Positions 21,801 to 33,900 of a stretch of 64,000 nucleotides of DNA are shown in pieces; position 1 is the stretch's first letter, and each line of letters opens with the position of its first letter. Below the pieces are notes generated by a model. The model had not been told where the DNA came from, did no database searches, and worked only from the letters and a program-made list of their open reading frames with translations. The stretch lies in contig NC_090438.1 in NCBI RefSeq assembly GCF_031143425.1, positions 753,079,823-753,143,822 on the forward strand, in the 5' to 3' direction. The position numbers and the translations under genes are program-made. The stretch is from Pleurodeles waltl (Eukaryota > Chordata > Amphibia > Caudata > Salamandridae).

Positions 21801-22240
21801 AATGATGTGGTATGTGAACAAGCCAAAGGAAGTAGCACCATGCATCGAGGCTGTGCTTTTTATGTGCACTACAAAGGGATCTGTTCAACAGATAGTCACC
21901 TGGCAGGGTCTCCGAATGTCCGAGACTACAGTCTGAGCCCGCTTCGTCCTGGCAATCACAAGTGGCGCCTTCTGCCAGAAATAGTTCAGGACATCTGCAC
22001 CCAGTAGAACAATCCTGAGATGGATTTGTTTGTCTCCCCAGAAATTGCAGTTTTGCTTCTTCCATTATTCAGGGAGGACTTGGCCTCGCAGTTCGGGCTG
22101 GACTGTTCCCATGAGGAGCAGGGTCAAGGCTGATTTGCATATGTTTAGGTTCAAACTGAGGTGGCATAATGGGCGAAAAACTATGGATTGGATGGCGGCC
22201 CCAGGTGATCTCCTGTGGCTGAGTTAAATTCAAATGTTCC
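18895..22240 (+). mobile_element. DIRS retrotransposon fragment B (RT and RNase H), interrupted
   Basis: The opening TTTTTTTGGAGAT at 18905 resembles the segment at 22987 in copy C. An RT domain follows at about 19100-19460: a LILDLSKEKFKML-like segment, then MSLDLQNTYFHIPVL, THYQFVILPFG and YLYLDDLLIKAD (YLDD near 19432). These are the hallmarks of DIRS reverse transcriptases. After about 19726 the frame is lost to an inserted repeat and resumes near 21500, where an RNase H-like segment (ILTDSTKMMWYVNK) is readable around 21779-21825. There are several stops and frameshifts; no tyrosine recombinase is seen. Dead copy. Confidence 0.8.
19727..21500. mobile_element. Non-coding repeat inserted in DIRS fragment B
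   Basis: About 1.77 kb with no element-specific coding capacity that separates the RT from the RNase H part of a DIRS remnant. It begins near TAAGTTTTAGACCTGACATCC and ends near TTTTTAACACTACTGGT; a possible 4-base TGCT duplication flanks it, but the boundary is uncertain. It holds small Cys/His- and Ser-rich frames (for example 20082-20417 and 20787-21140) that I regard as incidental. Family not recognised; mobility is inferred only from the interruption. Confidence 0.5.
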
Positions 22241-22709
22241 ATTTATCACTTTATATTTTGATGTTGATGCAAAGCCAGTATCCCCCTACTGGTGTCTTCA
22301 GAGCTTTGTCGTTTCCAGATCAAGTATGATGCCTGTAATTTTTCTACAGATGAGGGATCTGCAGGTAAATATAGTGTCCACCAGAAAGATTGTTTCAACT
22401 AGTAAGTAACTTTTTAATTTAGAGTTTGTCAGACAGGGTACTTCTTCACCAATGCCACAGAGTATCCCATCGCTAAACCCTCGGTCCGCCTGCCTTATGG
22501 AGAGACAGGCAGGCCTTAAGCTTTCCATTGTCAGTCAACAGAAAGCTTCCTCCAAAGCAGTAGGGGCATAAGAGGAAGGATATTACACTGCCTGCTCTAT
22601 ATAGGGTCGACAAGGCCAGGAAAAACTTGGCAATGAGGAACAGAAAAGCAAATATTGGCCCCAACACCCTGAGAGAATACTCCCGGTGTGGGGTCATATG
22701 TTTGTTTTA
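22241..22709. other. Unassigned sequence between DIRS copies B and C
   Basis: No open frame. A short GGTCCGCCTGCC ... GGCAGGCC inverted motif lies at 22480-22514, suggesting a small repeat. No clear termini. Confidence 0.35.
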
Positions 22710-22892
22710 TCTGATAGAGACTTCTAGCTGCAGATATCTCTAGGAGTCAGACTGGATCCAGAAAAGTTTCACAAGCAGAATCCCTGTGCGCTTATAGGTG
22801 GTGTTGTTTAGCTCTACTTGGTGTCAGCATCTGCTGCGCAGGAAGTGATATGTGCGGTGCCTATATAGGCACCACCCCAGCACACTGACATA
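22710..22892 (+). repeat. Left inverted terminal repeat of DIRS C
   Basis: Contains CTGCAGATATCTC, CTGGATCCAGAAAAG, AATCCCTGT, AGGTGGTGTTGTTTAG and GTGCCTATATAGGCACCACC. Each block recurs in order on the opposite strand at 27985-28198. GGTGCCTATATAGGCACC is itself palindromic and contains a TATA-like box. Confidence 0.75.
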
Positions 22893-22989
22893 ATTTATTT
22901 TATTTTCGCACCAGTCAGTGCAGATCTGAAGAGAGCTACCCCTTAGTTACTTTTTGACTAGGTTTTTTAAAACCTTTTTTGTCAAGGAT

Positions 22990-24900
22990 TTTTGGAGATC
23001 CTCACCTGGTGTGGCAGGGATGTCATCTCCGAAGGCTGGCTTCAAGCCCTGCAGCTTGGTGACGGACCTGCATCTTGTTTGCCTCTGGTGCCTCAAGTTC
23101 AACCAAGATCCAAAGGCCTGCTCCAATTGCCTTGCCGTGAACTTGAAAGCCTTGAGGGAGTGATCCGTCAAGCTCCTGACAGCTCAACCTGCAATACCGT
23201 GACAGTCTTGATCCCAGTCGAGAGGAAGGTCCCAGGATCCATCATGGAGTCCAAGCTTCTCTTCGCACTTGAAGTGGCTGGGTCAGTCGAGGAAGTCACA
23301 TTGCAAAAAAAGAAGAGCAAAAAGTCTTAGAGGTCTTCGACTTCACCCTGTTTATCGGCCAACAAGAAGAGGGAGCATCGCCATTTAAGGACTGACCCTG
23401 CGGTTGAGCCAGTGCCTTGGGCCGGCTCTCCACTTCCTCAAGTTTCTGGGAGATGGACCGATACTCACTCAACTTTAAGAATTTTAAGAGGCCTTCCACC
23501 TCCTATTTAAGTGGCCTGCTCCTGCCGGTGATCCTTCAGGCCCGTGAGTTTGGGAAGGGACCCTACTGGATCAGCCCTGGTGCAAGTCGGGTCTCTTTGA
23601 TACACAGATAGATCCAGACCGGTGCCGGTTATGCCACCTCAACCTTTGCCAGTGCCAATACTGACACACCAACACGGCCGGCGACCCTATCCTCAATCTG
23701 ATCCCTGACTCTGACACAGAGCCAGAGGGGCATCTTCAGGCTCCGGCGCCGACTGGAGCCATGCCTTGCAGAGCATGAGCCCTATTCTTATGGGCTGGGA
23801 CTCTGGGAGGATTGGGAAGGATAGCTAGACCCTGAAGAATACCATCCTGTTGACACCAACATGGACTGGCGTGAGGATTTTGCAGAAGCCAGCGGACTTG
23901 ACACCTTTCCAGATAATGATATACTTTCTCTAACTACCGTGGCTCTGGAGGACGAAGTGTAATTTGCAGTGGTGGTGAGGAGGGCGGCCATGGTCCGTGA
24001 CCTTTTGACAATCAAGACAAACATCTTGACGGAGGTGCTTCAGGCAGGAGTGACCCCTTCAGAACCGGTCCTCCCATATAACGAGGCCCTTACTGACGTC
24101 CTGTTTGGGAACTGGTCCAAGGCCAGACAGGGGCTCCTGTGAAAAGGATGATTGCCTGCTACCACCACCCCACCCCACCCCACCCCACCCTAGGGGACCC
24201 CAACTGCCTAACACAGCACCCTACCCCAGAGAGCTTGGTGGTTCAAGCCTCTACTGCCCACGGAAATTATGGCGCTGCACTGCACCACCAGATCTGGACT
24301 CTTAGAGGCTGGATACCTTAGAGAAGAAGATGTTTTATTCAACTAGCGTGACACTACAATCTGTGAACACTGCATTCCTATTTGGGCCTCTACTCTAATG
24401 CTCCAATGGTTGCGTAGGTGCTGCCAGCGGTTCCAGAGGAGGGCAGGCTGTAATCTCCCAGGCTGTTGCAGACAGAAGAGAAGCACCTAAGTTCACGATC
24501 AGATGTGGACTGGATACCACCGACTCACTGGGCAGAGCAGTTTTGTCGATAGCGGCTTTATGGTGCCATGCCTTGTTGAGGACAACTGGCTTTTCTGGGG
24601 ATGTCCAAGCACGCTCTTTGATGGCTCTCGTCTCTTTAGAGGCAAGGCGGATCCAGCACCACGGCCAGTTTTGTGTGCCCTTTCCATGTCCACTGGTCAA
24701 CCCCCAATCAGACTTTCGCTCCTTTTGTCACCACAGAAGGGGCTTCCAGATGGATCTATACCCTCCCAGCCACTGCAGCATGCAAGTGTCTCAGCCTTTG
24801 TGTGGCCAAAAACGCAGAACCCACAGACCCCTTGGGTCAGGCATCCAGCTGTCAGGCCAGACCACCACAGTCCAGCAGCCACAGCCTCCAAACCCTTATA
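22990..24900 (+). pseudogene. DIRS C gag-like region, broken
   Basis: Near its start, around residues encoded at 23060-23160, lies a zinc-binding-like motif HLVCLWCLKF...ACSNC, equivalent to motifs in copies E and F. Downstream are Lys/Ser tracts (KKKSKKS near 23310) and Pro/Ser-rich sequence. Multiple frame changes are needed to read it, and a (CCCCA)n run lies at 24165-24190. In DIRS elements this position encodes the structural protein; here it cannot make an intact product. Confidence 0.6.
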
Positions 24901-25079
24901 GTCTGCCCTCTTGCCATCATGGGCACTTAGTGGAAGACAGGGTCTGCCATCACCTACCCCGTTGGCCTACCCTATTGGCAGTCTGTAACACTATACCAGT
25001 GGGTTTTGGAGATTGTCCAAAGAGGGTACTCCTTCTACCTACTTACGATAGGCTGATGGAGGACCACTTACCCTTCTCT

Positions 25080-26190
25080 GCCAGGAAGTGATGGCTCTTG
25101 TGTCCAAGAGAGCCATCGAGAGGGTGCTGACGGCAGAAGATGCTCGTGGTTGCAATTCCCACCAATTCCTGGTGTCCAAAAGGATGGAGGCCCTCATCTT
25201 ATACTAGACTTGTGCACTCTCGAATTTATTCCTCAAGAAGGAGAAATTCAGAATGCTCACACTCACTCAGGTACTGTTTGCCCTGGACCCAGGAGACTGG
25301 ATGGTAGCGTTGGACTTGCAGGGCGCATACTTTCATATCCTTGTCCTGCCTGCGCCCAGTTGTTACCTGTGGGTCACAGTAGTTCACGAGCACTTTCAAT
25401 TCACTGTGCTCCCCTTTGGCCTTACCAGCACCCTCAGGTGTTCCTCAGGATGATGGGAGTGGTTGCAGCTCATCTGCAGAGAGTAGGCATGCCAGTCTTC
25501 CCCTATCTCGATGACTGGCTTCAAAGGCAGGCTCGCCGTAGGTTGCTGTCTCCCACCTCCAGACTATGGTGGACCTCCTGCACTCACTGGGGTTACCTAG
25601 CAACATGCAAAAGTAACATCTGACTCCCTCTCCGGTGCTCACTTTCATTGGACTACAGTATCAGGCTTATCCTCCTGAACAGCAATTCCAGAATATTCAG
25701 AGTATGGTACCGATGTTTCAACTTCTATCGTGGATTTTCATGAGACTGACTCTGAGGCTGCTGGGAGGCATGACCTTGCATCCTGCTGGTGACGCATGCC
25801 CGCTGTCATATGAAGGCTCTGCAGTGGGACCTGAAGTTGCAGTGGGCGCAGCATCATGGTCCAGATCTCGGAGGAAGCTGCAAAGGACCTGCAGTGGTGG
25901 CTAACAAACCACGATTGGATCAGCGGCAGACTCCTCTCCCTTCCCCAACCAGATCGGACAGTGGTGACAGATGCATCACTCCTGGGACAGAGCAGCCAAC
26001 TAGGAGAGGTGGAGGTCAGAGTCAATGGTCTCCATCAGAATGCAGATTTCACATTAACCTGTTAGAGCTCCGTGCAAACTGGCTGGCATTAAAAGCCTTT
26101 CTACCCTCCATTAAGGGAAGGCTAGTGCAGATGTCCACTGACACAACACTGCCATGTGGCACTGCAGTAATTAGGGTGGAGTAGCGTTGT
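25080..26190 (+). pseudogene. DIRS C reverse transcriptase and RNase H, broken
   Basis: RT landmarks are spread over several frames: a KDGGPHLILDL segment, then MVALDLQGAYFHILVL, FTVLPFGLTS and YLDDWL at 25504. An RNase H-like stretch (VVTDASLLG) is at about 25959, followed in another frame by INLLELRANWLALKAF at 26061-26100. These are typical in content and order for DIRS. Stops between motifs rule out function. Confidence 0.8.
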
Positions 26191-26699
26191 GAACCCTTTG
26201 TCATGAGTCCCTGCATCTCTGGACATGTCTTGAATGTCGGGGCATATCCCTGGTGGTTCCAAACCTGGCCGGTTCTCTGAACACCAGGTCGAACAAGCTC
26301 AGCTGAAAATGCCTAGCGGATCACAAACTTCATCTTCATCTGCGGGTGGCGCAAGGTCTCATTCAGCAGTGGGGAGGGCCTTGGTTAAATCTGTTTGCCA
26401 CTGACAAGAACGTGCAATGTCAGAACTGGTGCACACTGGAGTTTCCAAGGCATCTCTCTCTCGGAGAAGCTTTTCGTCTCGATTGGAGCTCAGGCCTCCT
26501 GTACACCTTTCCACTCATACCATTCTGCCCAGAGCTATGATCGGTCCCTAGTCATATTTGTGGCTACGGACTGAGCATGGAGAGTTTGGTACCCAGAGCT
26601 GGTGATCATGGGCATCGGCCTTCTGATCAGGCTGCCCCTTTAGGAGGATCTTTTGTCACAGCAGCAGGGGAGTATTCTCCACCTGAATCTGTGAACTCT

Positions 26700-27690
26700 T
26701 TACCTTCTTGAGTGGAGATTGAAAGGCGACAGTTGACAGCTTTCGACCTTCCTCCCAAAGTCTGCAGCATTATCTTGGAAGACAGCCGTTTCTCCACCAA
26801 GTTGATATACATCTGCCATTGGAGAACATTTAGTGCATGGAATACAGAAAGACAGATTGGTCCCGTTTCTACTCCCCTTTCTCAGATTCTTCTCTTCATT
26901 CTTTTTCTTGCCCAGCAGGGCTCTGTTCTAGACACTCTCAAGGGGCATCTTTCTGCTATTTCAGCTTTTCTGTGATTGCCTGATCAGCCATTCCTCTTCA
27001 AATCCTCTATTGTAAATAGATTATTAAAAGGTTTGCAACATCTGTTCCCGCATTCTCCTTTTTTCCTTGTGTGCTTCTTTTGGGTCATTGCACAATTGGC
27101 CTCTCAAGCTCCTTAACACCAAGGCGGTCTTTCTCGTGACAATAACATCTGCACGAAGGGTAAGCTAGCTTCAGACTTTGTTATCCAAGCTTCCATTCTT
27201 GAACGTCGAACAGTACGAACTATGCTTCATACTATAGCTTCCATTCTACCAAAAGTGGTCACTCCCTTTCATTCAGGCCAATCCATCACCGTGTCTACTT
27301 TTTACACTCTGCCACATTCCTCCAAGGAGGAGGAGCGACTTCACCGTGTGGACTCAGAAAGAACGTTGTTGTTCTACTTTGACTGCATGCAAAAGTTCCG
27401 GGTGGATGTCTAATTCTTCAAGGAGTGCGTCAGAGGGGTATGTCGGCTGTGCAGAAACGGACCATCTCCTGATGGATTTTGCTCTGTATAAATATCTGGT
27501 ACGCATTTGCCAAGAAGAAACCATCTGAGGACTTACTTGCTCATTCCACCAGAGCCAAGGCTGCAACCACGTCATTAGCACACAGAGTTTCGGTCCTGGA
27601 TATCTGCCAGGCAGCATCAAGAGCTTTCTTGCTCACATTCACAAAACATTTCTGCCTGGACAGTCAAGTCAAGTCGTTCAGGTCCTGCTG
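26700..27690 (+). pseudogene. DIRS C tyrosine recombinase, catalytic Tyr replaced
   Basis: The N-terminal core-binding part (KLIYICHWRTFSAW near 26800, LKGHLSAISAFL near 26940) and a catalytic HSTR box near 27542 are recognisable. The position of the nucleophilic tyrosine reads T-K-H-F-C, with Phe codon TTC at 27650-27652, where copies E and F have Tyr. DIRS elements use this enzyme to integrate a circular intermediate without target duplication. Even apart from its frameshifts, this copy would lack the nucleophile. Confidence 0.7.
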
Positions 27691-27984
27691 AACTTTCCTG
27701 TATTAAATTGGTCCGGAGACCTATATCTGGGAGGTATTGCTTGGGTATCTGTTCAAAAGATAAGGAATCTGTGGCTAAAAGTCTCTACCAGTTGTACAGG
27801 TTACCTACCTTCTGTAATGCCTTGTCTGATAGAGACTCTGTCTCACTGCAGATTCCTTACCAACCCACCCATCCTCCCCGCTCTCTGAACAGATTTCTAG
27901 GGACAGAGCTGCTCTTTCAAGGCCCTAGTTTTCCGCACTAGAGGTCAGTGTTCTTCATGGCTCGTGGACCTGTTGTGGAAAGTT

Positions 27985-28198
27985 GTGAAAAGAAACTGAT
28001 GTCAGCATGCAGGGGTGGCACTTATATAGGCATCATGCATGTCACTTCTGGCACGGGTGACGCCACATGAAGCCAAACAACACCACCTACCTGGTACAGG
28101 GATACTGCTGGAGAAAAATTTCCAGACCCAATGTGATGCCTGGAGGTAATTTAAAAGGTAAGGGGTCTGAGGCTAGATAGAGTGTCTACCAGATAATG
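27985..28198 (-). repeat. Right inverted terminal repeat of DIRS C
   Basis: Reverse complement of the left repeat with about 40 extra or diverged bases at its outer part, including a TTACCTTTTAAATTACC segment not seen on the left. The shared core is GCCTATATAAGTGCCACC on the minus strand. Confidence 0.7.
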
Positions 28199-28689
28199 CG
28201 TAATAAACTTGTTCTGCAGAAACAAACTCCTGCTGTGGGGTTTTGTTTCTTAAAAAAAACAAAAATTGGAAAAGATTGGTGAACAGCTATCAAAACGGAT
28301 GGGGCCATCCACCAAACATTTTGTACAGCAGTTCATTTCAATGTCAGAGATGACAGCCGGGCCAGCGGTCATCTCTAAATTTGGCAGATGGGACCCCTTC
28401 AGGGTGGCAGAGGTAATGTTTTCCACCACCCTAATCAACAGCTCCCTGTCCATCAAACCCTAAATTTGCCCTAATTCCTCAAAGCATAGCCAAAATTCAG
28501 TGTTAGAAATATACATATGAAAATAATCACCACATTAATGCAGTTAAAAACATAAATTGAATGTATATTGTATGAACATTAGACTAAACCTATAGTAATG
28601 AGGATAACCCGGTTACATATACAATCAATGTCAGTTTAATATTATATGTAGGACAGTGGGAAAAGGAAAAAAGGGAAAATATCAGTGTC
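28199..28689. other. Unassigned intronic sequence
   Basis: No recognised element. GAGATGACAGCCGGGCCAGCGGTCATCTC (28347-28375) is a good inverted repeat (arms GAGATGAC/GTCATCTC). Confidence 0.4.
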
Positions 28690-29840
28690 ATTATTACAGT
28701 CACAAAAGTTAAAATATGGCACATCTGTGGCTTTGAATGGGGGAGACGGAATCTGACAGAGCGGATCTATATGCGGATGATTTCCTGATTTTCTTAACTG
28801 ATCCTGAAAATACAGGTCTGTGTGCCCTACAAATCCTTGAGATATTTGGCAAAACATCTATGTAGATGTGGCCAATTCCTCCATGTTCCTGGCCAACTCC
28901 TACCCACAGAACCTTGGTTGGGGTGATAACCTACTGATGGTACAACAGGGATTTAAATACTAAGGGGTGTTTGTTACACAAGACCCAAGCTGACTTGGGA
29001 TTTCAACATCTAGCCTTTAACAGAGCAATTGGCCTTTGACACTAGAGTGTGATCAAGGCCCCAACCCCCCGCGTCTCTCCTATCCACTCCCCCCTTCTTT
29101 TTTCTTTGATAGGCAGGTCAGCTATCTTTAAAATGGTACCCTAGCCTTGGTTCTTCTGCTGACTACAGAAATACCCATACTAGATTCCCCAATTGATGTT
29201 CTGCAAGATAAACTCCATGCTGAGGAGCATTCTATAGAATCACGGACCCCGCGCATATTACTGACTACATGCTACAAATCCATAGAGGAAGTGGGTGACA
29301 GCAAGGTGGCTAGGTTATATTAATCCCTGATTAATAGCCAACCGGGTTTCTTCCAGGCACTCCGGTTGGCCTGGAAGACATACCTGGGAGATCGTACTGA
29401 TGAGGAGTGGGCCGAGGCTACAGCATTCCCTAGAGTTTCTGCTATGGCCACCAGTCTTCAACTAATCCAACTAAATTACCTCTTCAGAAGTATACCTTTT
29501 CATGAAGCAAATTGTGGCGAATAGACGTAATCGTCTCCCCCTTGTGTCTCCAATATCGAGAAGAAGAGGAAGGCCTTTTACACACAGTGTGGGGCTGTAG
29601 CAACCTTCCACCATTTTAGTAGGGCACAACCCACTCAATCCTAAATTGGCCTCCCTACACATCAGCGAGAATCTCTACATGGATAGATATAAAAGGGCAC
29701 TTCTCCCCTAGGTTTGCGAATAGCCAAATAATATGTGGGCTGCAGTGGGAGTGTCTCTGCCCCCCAGCGGTTGAAGAATAGAAACGTGCCCTAGATTACT
29801 GCGTGGGCTTGGATGGGCCAGTGCATGCGGCCTGCTGCTG
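28690..29840 (+). mobile_element. L1-like LINE remnant, sense
   Basis: Near 28755-28800 the + strand reads LTERIYADDFLIFLTDPENT, the YADD box of an L1-type RT followed by its normal spacing. A WGDN... GFKY segment follows near 28918-28960. Farther on, a SQPGFFQALRLAWKTYLGD segment and a QLNYLFRSIPFHEA segment near 29320-29510 match the C-terminal part of L1-type ORF2. Stops occur throughout, and no endonuclease portion or tail is visible. An old truncated fragment. Confidence 0.65.
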
Positions 29841-30999
29841 CCTCTAGAAATATGATGCTATGTGACAGCCATTGGCAGAGTATCGGAGGAATCAATTTGA
29901 AGCAGATACGTCCCTCTATCAGTCACCTGGACAATGAAATTCGAAATTTTGAGGGCTGGGTCATAACCCCGCCTGGTCACTTGTGATGCAAACCGAGTTG
30001 GTCGAATTACGAGTCCAAGAAATAATGGACTGGATGAATGGAAGGGTGAGGTGGAGAAGGGGATGGACAGTACTACAAAGTTTAAATGTTCTTCCACATG
30101 AGGTTCACACATATTAAACAGTAGATATTCACTTAATGTCTTCTGTTTGGCGGATGTCAGTGATGCAGCTAAAAACAATAAAATGTGTCATAAGAAAAGT
30201 TGAAATATGTACCTAATACAATATCACATATATAGAAAACCATGTCAGTGAAATAATGCTGCCCATTAAGTACAGCAAGTAAAATAAATAAGAAAAATAA
30301 AAATCCAACTACATTTTATATTACAATAAACTTTTAGAAACTCTTCAACAGTTAATTCAGAACCCTTCCTAGTCTATTCAGTTTTAATGTCCCTTCCAAT
30401 ATGTTGTAATCTATTGGAATGCAGTCACTAAGAGTAAACGTACTGCTCTACTGTTCATTGGAAATATTTTCTAATTTGAAACCAAGATACCCAATAAAAT
30501 ATTTTGGAATGTAAGGGAAACACCAGTTTCCATAACATAATTAAATTAGTTCCAAACTTGCCATCAAAATCAATCCACTAATGGACACTTACAACACTTG
30601 TAAGTAATTTGCTTTAAAACCAAAACACTGCATACAATGTTCGCTAATAACCTTGTAATAGACATGGTGCCACAGAAAGTCTTCTGGTAAGAAAAAATAA
30701 TGCTTGTTTTGTATTGACTATACTAGATGCAGAATGATTCCTTGACCATACAGAATCCCATGTTTGAAGTAACAACGTGTTCAAATCGTTTTCCTATTTA
30801 GATTGAACATTTGTTTTATTGCTCATAATTTTTGTAGTGATTAATAAATATAAATTGAAGTCTTTGTAAGCTACAGCCCACAAACACTGTGTTTTGAAAC
30901 AACAATATCACTCAAGTCCTATTTTTTTGTTACCTCAACAGCTGCTGTTAACTTAACATACCCACCCGTATAGCTTTGGGTGGCTTGGCTTGGAATACT
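29841..30999. other. AT-rich intronic sequence
   Basis: No clear frame or repeat boundary. It may include the 3' end of the antisense L1-like copy that follows, but I cannot place it. Confidence 0.4.
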
Positions 31000-33900
31000 C
31001 TGAAATGTCACTCTTGTCGGAGTGCGATGGTTAGTAGTTGCGTTGGTACTTCTATTGGCAGTGGATGGTGCACACTGCATTGGTTCCTGAGAAGGGCCCT
31101 GGCACTTCCTTTTTCCAAATTAGGCACTACTTTAATGTTTATATTGTTGATAATAGCCTACCCATGCTATTAATGGTAGGAGTAGAGTTTGATTTACGTT
31201 TAGGCATATACCGAACTTCCTTAAATTAAAAAAGAACCATTATACATTTTTCCAAAGCATCCGAGCTAAGCATAAATAATCATGTGTACTAAATACCCAA
31301 AACCTATATCAAGCAGCCCCCCACCAAGACAGACATAAGGAGCACCCCTTCAATGTCAAGTCATCCATCTTTGATTAAATATCCTTCAGGCTCAATGTAA
31401 TTGTGTTTTGTTTTATTTGATTTGGAACCAAATACCCAAGTACTTCATTTTCTGAGTATTCCAATCCAAATCATAGACTCCAGACATAGATCAAGGGCAA
31501 ACATAATTCAAGGGTAAGCATTCTGATTTAGCAACGTTTCGTTTATACCCAGAATCACTGGAAAATTAATCCAGTTCACTAGTGAAGGCTGAAATTTATA
31601 ATAAAATATCGTCAGCATGAGGAATTAAGTATAAGTCACTGTCTTGAAAACAAAATCCTTTTATATTCTTATTTTATTATTTTGTCTAACCTTATATAGA
31701 AAAGTGTCTAAAGCTATGAGGGGCATCGCTTCTTTGTACCACTTCTGAGAGTAAAGTGTGGAAAATGTAATCCATCAACAAAACCTCGAGCCTTAGCAGA
31801 GTAATTTGAGCGAATTATGCTATGAATATTTAGGTCCAGAAAGATGCCATTTTAGAGCTTTAGACATGTATTCCCAAAGTGCATGGTCAATTTTATGACT
31901 TTTTATGCCTGGAGTGTAGTAGGAGTTATTGAGAAGGACATACTGTAGGAAAGTACCCTCTTTCTTGGCATGGTTACCACCATTTTCTGTTGTCAGTGTG
32001 TTTGACTGTGTTCACTGGGATTCTGCTAACCAGCACCCCAGTGATTATGCTCTCTCCCTTCTAACTTGGTTACTTACACCCCACATTTGGCATACTGGTG
32101 GCCCATCTAAGTTCCTAGTATATGGTACCCAGGGCATTGGGCACCAGGGGATCTCCATGGGCTGCAGTATGTATTATGCCACCCATAGGGAGCCCATGCA
32201 AAGTATATCTGCAGGCCTGCAATTGCAGCCTGTGTGAAAGGATGCATGCACCCCTTTTCACTACAGGTCACTGTAAGTCACCCCTATGGCAGCCCCTCCT
32301 AGCCCAGAGGGCAGGGTGCAAGTACCTTTGTGTGAAGACCCCCCTGCACTAGCAGAGGTGCCCCCACAAACTCTAGTTCAATTTTCCTGGGCTTCATGAG
32401 TGCGGGGACGCCATTTTGTGTGTACTGGACATAGGTTACTGCCTATGTCCAGCTACATAATGGTAACTCTGAACGTAGGCATGTTTGGTATCAAACATGT
32501 TAGGATCATACCTCAATACTGTTGCCACTATTGGAAGTATGATTCCATGCACTCTGGGGTCTCCTTAGAGGACCCCCATCATTGCTCCTACCAGCCTTCT
32601 GGGGTTTTCTGGGCAGCCCAAGCTGCTGCCACCCCTCAGACAGGTTTCTGCCCTCCTGCTGCTTGAACAGCTCAAGCCCAGGAAGGCAGAACAAGGGATT
32701 TCCTTTAGGAGACGGGGGTAACTCCCGCTCCCTTTAGAAAATGGTGTTACATGGCTTGGGAGGGGTAGCCATCCCAAGCTACTGGTATGCTTTGAAGGTC
32801 ACATTTGGAGCCTTCCATGCATAAACCAGTCTACACCAGTTCAGGGACCTCCAGTCCCTGCTCCGGCACGAAACTGGACAATGGTAAGGGGAGTGACCAC
32901 TCCCCTGTCCTTCCCCACCTCATGGGTGGTGCCCAGAGCTCCTCCAGAGGGTCCCTGAGTTCTGCCATCTTGAATACAACCCTGACAGGGACCTCTGGGA
33001 GCATCTGAGTGGCCATGTCAAGCAGGTGATGTCAAAGCCCCCTCCTGATAGGTGGTCACCTGGATAGGTTACCAATCCCCCTTTCAGGGCTATTTAGGGT
33101 CTCTCTCTTGGGTGGGTCCTCAGATTTGCCTTGTAATATTCCAGCAGGACTCCTCTGCAATCTCTACTTCGACTAGCCAAAGGAACCACGACTGGACCAT
33201 GCAGGAACCTACAATCTGCATCCAGGACGAAGACTCTGCTTGCAACATGGTTTCCATGGCTCCTTCTAGCTTCTGCAACATTTCCCCGGCTGTGCATCCT
33301 CTGAGGGCAGCAAGTCTTCAGTCTGCACAAGAAGGAAGAAGGAATCTCTCTCGGATTGAAGGAGTCACTTCCCTGCATCCGCAAGCAACAACTGCAATGA
33401 CGACCGGCTGTGTGGATCTCCTCTCATCCTGAAATGCGTGGACCCTGCATCACAGGAGATAGTCCGGAGTATTCCTCTTGGTCCTCTCTGCCAGCTGTCC
33501 AACTTCGGTGGAGGTTAGCCCTTGCCTTCCCACGTAGGACAGTACCCCTATGCACTGCTTCCCTTACAGCTACCAGGGCTTGTTGGCATCTCCAAGGGAT
33601 CTTCAGGCTCCTTGGAGCCCCAGCCCCCAGCACTCCTTCCTGCGACTCACAGCCCTCTGCGTGCTCCTCCTGCGGCATGGGACCCTTCTCCAGTTGTGCT
33701 ACATGGGCTCCTCTGCGACTCCTGGTTCCTCATCCAGTGGCTGTTCTGTAGGGGCTGCCGCTTCTTCTTTGGACTCTCTGCCTTGCTGAAGGTCCCCTAG
33801 GATTCCTCCCCCCCCCCCCACCCCATGGGTTGAGTCCTCCTGGACCTTCCTGGTCCCCGGGCAGCTCCACCTTTTGCTTCACCGCGACTTCTGTCTTTGC

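Larger units (their letters stand above)
22710..28198 (+). mobile_element. DIRS retrotransposon C with both inverted terminal repeats
   Basis: A complete but decayed DIRS-type element. The left repeat (22710-22892) and right repeat (about 27985-28198) are inverted relative to one another. Shared blocks include AGGTGGTGTTGTTT, GCCTATATA and TCCCTGT. Between them, in order, lie a gag-like region (about 22990-24900), RT (about 25080-25650) with YLDD at 25504-25515, RNase H (about 25950-26170), and a tyrosine recombinase (about 26700-27690). Just before the right repeat, TGATAGAGACTCTGTCTCACTGCAGAT at about 27829 resembles the left terminus and is the probable internal complementary region. Frames are broken throughout. 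It lies inside the 24.3 kb predicted intron. Confidence 0.85.
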
